A stretch of 64,000 nucleotides of DNA from Amphibacillus cookii. Lineage in GTDB: Bacteria > Bacillota > Bacilli > Bacillales > Amphibacillaceae. The stretch is from contig NZ_JAFBDS010000007.1 in the NCBI RefSeq assembly GCF_016908375.1, positions 124,001-188,000 on the forward strand, read 5' to 3'. Below the pieces are notes generated by a model, which was not told where the DNA came from, searched no databases, and was given only the letters and a program-made list of their open reading frames with translations. Positions 62,054 through 64,000 of the stretch are shown one piece after another. Position 1 is the stretch's first letter; each line of letters starts with the position of its first letter. A program made the position numbers and the translations under genes.

Positions 62054-63472
62054 ATGTCAAAACAACAATTTGGTGTCATCGGTTTAGCCGTTATGGGAAA
62101 AAATCTTGCGTTAAATGTTGAAAGCAGAGGCTATTCTGTATCTGTTTTTAACCGTACGTATAAAAAAACAGAAGACTTCATGGCTAACGAAGCAAAGGGG
62201 AAGCGTTTCTTTGGGGCAACCACCATTGAAGAATTTGTCGATTCATTAGAAAAACCGCGTAAAATTATGTTAATGGTTAAAGCAGGGCCAGCAACAGATA
62301 AAACGATAGAGACACTTAAACCATTATTAGATGATGAAGATATCATCATTGATGGTGGAAATACGTTCTTTGAGGATACGATTCGTCGTAATAAAGAATT
62401 AGATCAATCAGGTATTCATTTCATTGGAACAGGTGTATCTGGTGGTGAAGAGGGAGCACTAAAAGGTCCTTCTATTATGCCTGGTGGACAAAAAGCTGCC
62501 TATGATCGTGTTGCACCTATTTTCGAAGCTATATCTGCTAAAGTTAATGGTGATCCTTGTGTGACTTATATTGGCCCTAATGGTGCCGGTCATTATGTCA
62601 AAATGGTGCATAATGGTATTGAGTATGGGGATATGCAATTAATTAGTGAGGCTTATTTTATGTTAAAGCATATTCTTGGTTTATCTGCAGATGAACTTCA
62701 TAACGTCTTTGCAGAATGGAATAAAGGTGAATTGGATAGCTACTTAATTGAAATCACTGCTGACATTTTCACAAAAACAGATGATGAAACAGGGAAGCCG
62801 ATGGTTGATGTTATTCTTGATACAGCTGGACAGAAAGGTACAGGGAAATGGACAAGTCAGAGTGCATTAGACCTTGGTGTGCCCCTTCCAGTTGTTACGG
62901 AATCGGTGTTTGCTCGTTTTATCTCAGCGATGAAAGATGAACGTGTTAAAGCAAGTCAAGTGTTAAGCGGGCCATCAGCTCAGGATATGCCATATCAAGG
63001 TGATAAGAATGAATTAATTGAGGCGATCCGTCAAGCCCTCTATATGAGTAAAATTACTTCTTATGCTCAAGGATTTGCTCAAATGCGTGCAGCATCAGAA
63101 GAGCGAGGTTGGGATCTGAATTATGGTGAAATTGCGATGATTTTCCGAGGGGGTTGTATCATTCGGGCGCAATTCCTGCAAAAAATTAAGGATGCCTATG
63201 ATCGTGATCCACATCTAGCTAATCTTATGTTAGACGAGTACTTTAAAGAAATTGTTGAGAACTATCAAACATCATTAAGAAAAGTATTAGCCATCGCAAT
63301 GGAGCGAGGTATTCCAGTTCCAGGTTTTGCGAGTGCACTTGCTTATTATGATAGTTACCGAACGGAAACATTGCCAGCTAATTTACTCCAAGCCCAACGT
63401 GATTACTTTGGTGCCCATACGTATCAGCGTATTGATAAAGAAGGAACTTTCCACACAGAATGGATGGAGTAA
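62054..63472 (+). CDS. gndA: 6-phosphogluconate dehydrogenase, decarboxylating
   Basis: A 472-residue enzyme, the full length for the NADP-type Gnd. It has [15 protein letters not shown] (7-21), [10 protein letters not shown] after the second strand, the [16 protein letters not shown] signature (about 129-144), the catalytic lysine in [16 protein letters not shown], and the C-terminal [10 protein letters not shown]. It turns 6-phosphogluconate into ribulose 5-phosphate with NADPH, next to zwf, so both oxidative pentose-phosphate enzymes are here. AAAGGAG precedes the ATG. Confidence 0.95.
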   Translation: MSKQQFGVIGLAVMGKNLALNVESRGYSVSVFNRTYKKTEDFMANEAKGKRFFGATTIEEFVDSLEKPRKIMLMVKAGPATDKTIETLKPLLDDEDIIIDGGNTFFEDTIRRNKELDQSGIHFIGTGVSGGEEGALKGPSIMPGGQKAAYDRVAPIFEAISAKVNGDPCVTYIGPNGAGHYVKMVHNGIEYGDMQLISEAYFMLKHILGLSADELHNVFAEWNKGELDSYLIEITADIFTKTDDETGKPMVDVILDTAGQKGTGKWTSQSALDLGVPLPVVTESVFARFISAMKDERVKASQVLSGPSAQDMPYQGDKNELIEAIRQALYMSKITSYAQGFAQMRAASEERGWDLNYGEIAMIFRGGCIIRAQFLQKIKDAYDRDPHLANLMLDEYFKEIVENYQTSLRKVLAIAMERGIPVPGFASALAYYDSYRTETLPANLLQAQRDYFGAHTYQRIDKEGTFHTEWME

Positions 63473-63528
63473 GGTAAAAAAGGTATTAACGTTGGTGAGT
63501 TAAACGGTATTTGACAAACAACCAAAAT

Positions 63529-63568
63529 AAAGAGCATGAGCCAAAATGGGGCTCATGCTCTTTTTATT
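63529..63568. terminator. bidirectional terminator between gndA and zwf
   Basis: AAAGAGCATGAGCC and its complement with a short loop, A-rich before and T-rich after, so it serves both convergent genes. Confidence 0.9.
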
Positions 63569-63576
63569 ATTGGCTT

Positions 63577-64000
63577 TTAATTTATTTCCCACCAGTGGAA
63601 GCCGTCTTGGGCTAATAGTTCGGTTGCCTGTGTTGGACCGTTTGTACCAGACTGATAGTTAGGAAAATCAGCTTTTTCATTCATCCAAACTTTGGATATC
63701 ACGTCAACGAATTTCCATGATAAGGAAACTTCATCAGAGTGGACAAAACTCGTTGAGTCTCCATTTAAACAATCCTTAATAAGGACTTCATAAGCTTCTG
63801 GACTTTCTGTGTTCTGATCAGCTTTATTATAGTGCATGGCAATAGGGGTGCTTGTGGTTTCATAATCGGTTTTTTTTGCATTAAGGTGCATGGTGATGCC
63901 CTCATCTGGTTGGATGCGAATAACAAGTAAATTTGGATCGATCGTATCGCCTTTATCCTTGTATAAATTAATCGGTAAATCTTTAAATTGAATAACAATT
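63577..64000 (-). CDS. zwf: glucose-6-phosphate 1-dehydrogenase, C-terminal part
   Basis: About 141 C-terminal residues of G6PD; the gene runs out of the window to the right. The frame reads VIQFKDLPINLY, LVIRIQPDEGITMHLNAKK, PEAYEVLIKDCLNGDSTSFVHSDEV and ends GTNGPTQATELLAQDGFHWWEIN, all typical of the enzyme's beta-sheet domain. The internal ATG at 63891 is not the start, since the frame stays open to the window edge. It makes NADPH from glucose 6-phosphate, feeding gndA, which is convergent here instead of in one operon. Confidence 0.93.
   Translation of the reverse strand, partial: IVIQFKDLPINLYKDKGDTIDPNLLVIRIQPDEGITMHLNAKKTDYETTSTPIAMHYNKADQNTESPEAYEVLIKDCLNGDSTSFVHSDEVSLSWKFVDVISKVWMNEKADFPNYQSGTNGPTQATELLAQDGFHWWEIN

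Overview
This window reads as chromosomal DNA of a low-GC, spore-forming member of the Bacillaceae. The evidence is AGGAGG-type ribosome sites throughout, Bacillus-type gene sets (app peptide permease, YfhD-like, YuzF/DUF2642, PspC and DUF3221 proteins), spore-surface collagen-like proteins, and GC-rich palindromic intergenic repeats of the kind I recall from Bacillaceae genomes. I cannot fix the genus. No rRNA, tRNA, CRISPR array or prophage was seen.

Region by region. 0.2-5.4 kb: a YbjQ-like protein, a sugar-locus set (DeoR regulator with an M24-like protein, and a divergent GH4 alpha-galactosidase behind a likely cre site), a YfhD-like small protein and a 12-codon gene relic. 5.4-19.8 kb: a spore-surface glycoprotein island. 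It has a glycosyltransferase, three collagen-like proteins sharing one N-terminal domain and one leader hairpin but ending in three different head domains, and four enzymes that together match the route from UDP-GlcNAc to a UDP-2,3-diacetamido-glucuronic acid. 19.8-22.2 kb: repeats, a 730-bp inverted-repeat element, an orphan 109-aa protein and PspC. 22.2-29 kb: stand-alone GshA, a potassium channel, a zinc-ribbon membrane protein, azoreductase with a TetR regulator, manganese catalase with a DUF2642 protein, and a patatin. 29.6-35.7 kb: appDFABC peptide transporter. 36.6-40.5 kb: UbiD-UbiA-UbiX genes with an orphan solute-binding lipoprotein, probably late menaquinone steps. 40.5-43.5 kb: two DUF4183-like proteins, a DinB-like protein and an S66 peptidase. 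43.6-47.8 kb: a MarR regulator with a heterodimeric ABC exporter. 48.7-56.2 kb: a DUF3221 lipoprotein and the conserved MoxR/DUF58/DUF4129/DUF4350/SpoIIM/RDD cluster. 56.2-59.6 kb: an ISL3 transposase relic, then an ACT protein and UPF0210 protein behind what looks like a glycine riboswitch, then another inverted-repeat element. 59.6-64 kb: SDR oxidoreductase, HAD phosphatase, gnd and the convergent 3' part of zwf.

The most interesting items are: the collagen/glycan island, where coat protein, glycosyltransferase and nucleotide-sugar synthesis sit together; the conserved hairpin placed at the predicted extreme 5' end of all three collagen mRNAs; the glycine-riboswitch-like leader on the ACT-UPF0210 operon; and two layers of mobile repeats. 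One layer is a roughly 160-bp hairpin family found about nine times. The other is a family of 0.5-0.73-kb elements with terminal inverted repeats and 5-bp target duplications, one copy of which carries a 41-bp tandem array.
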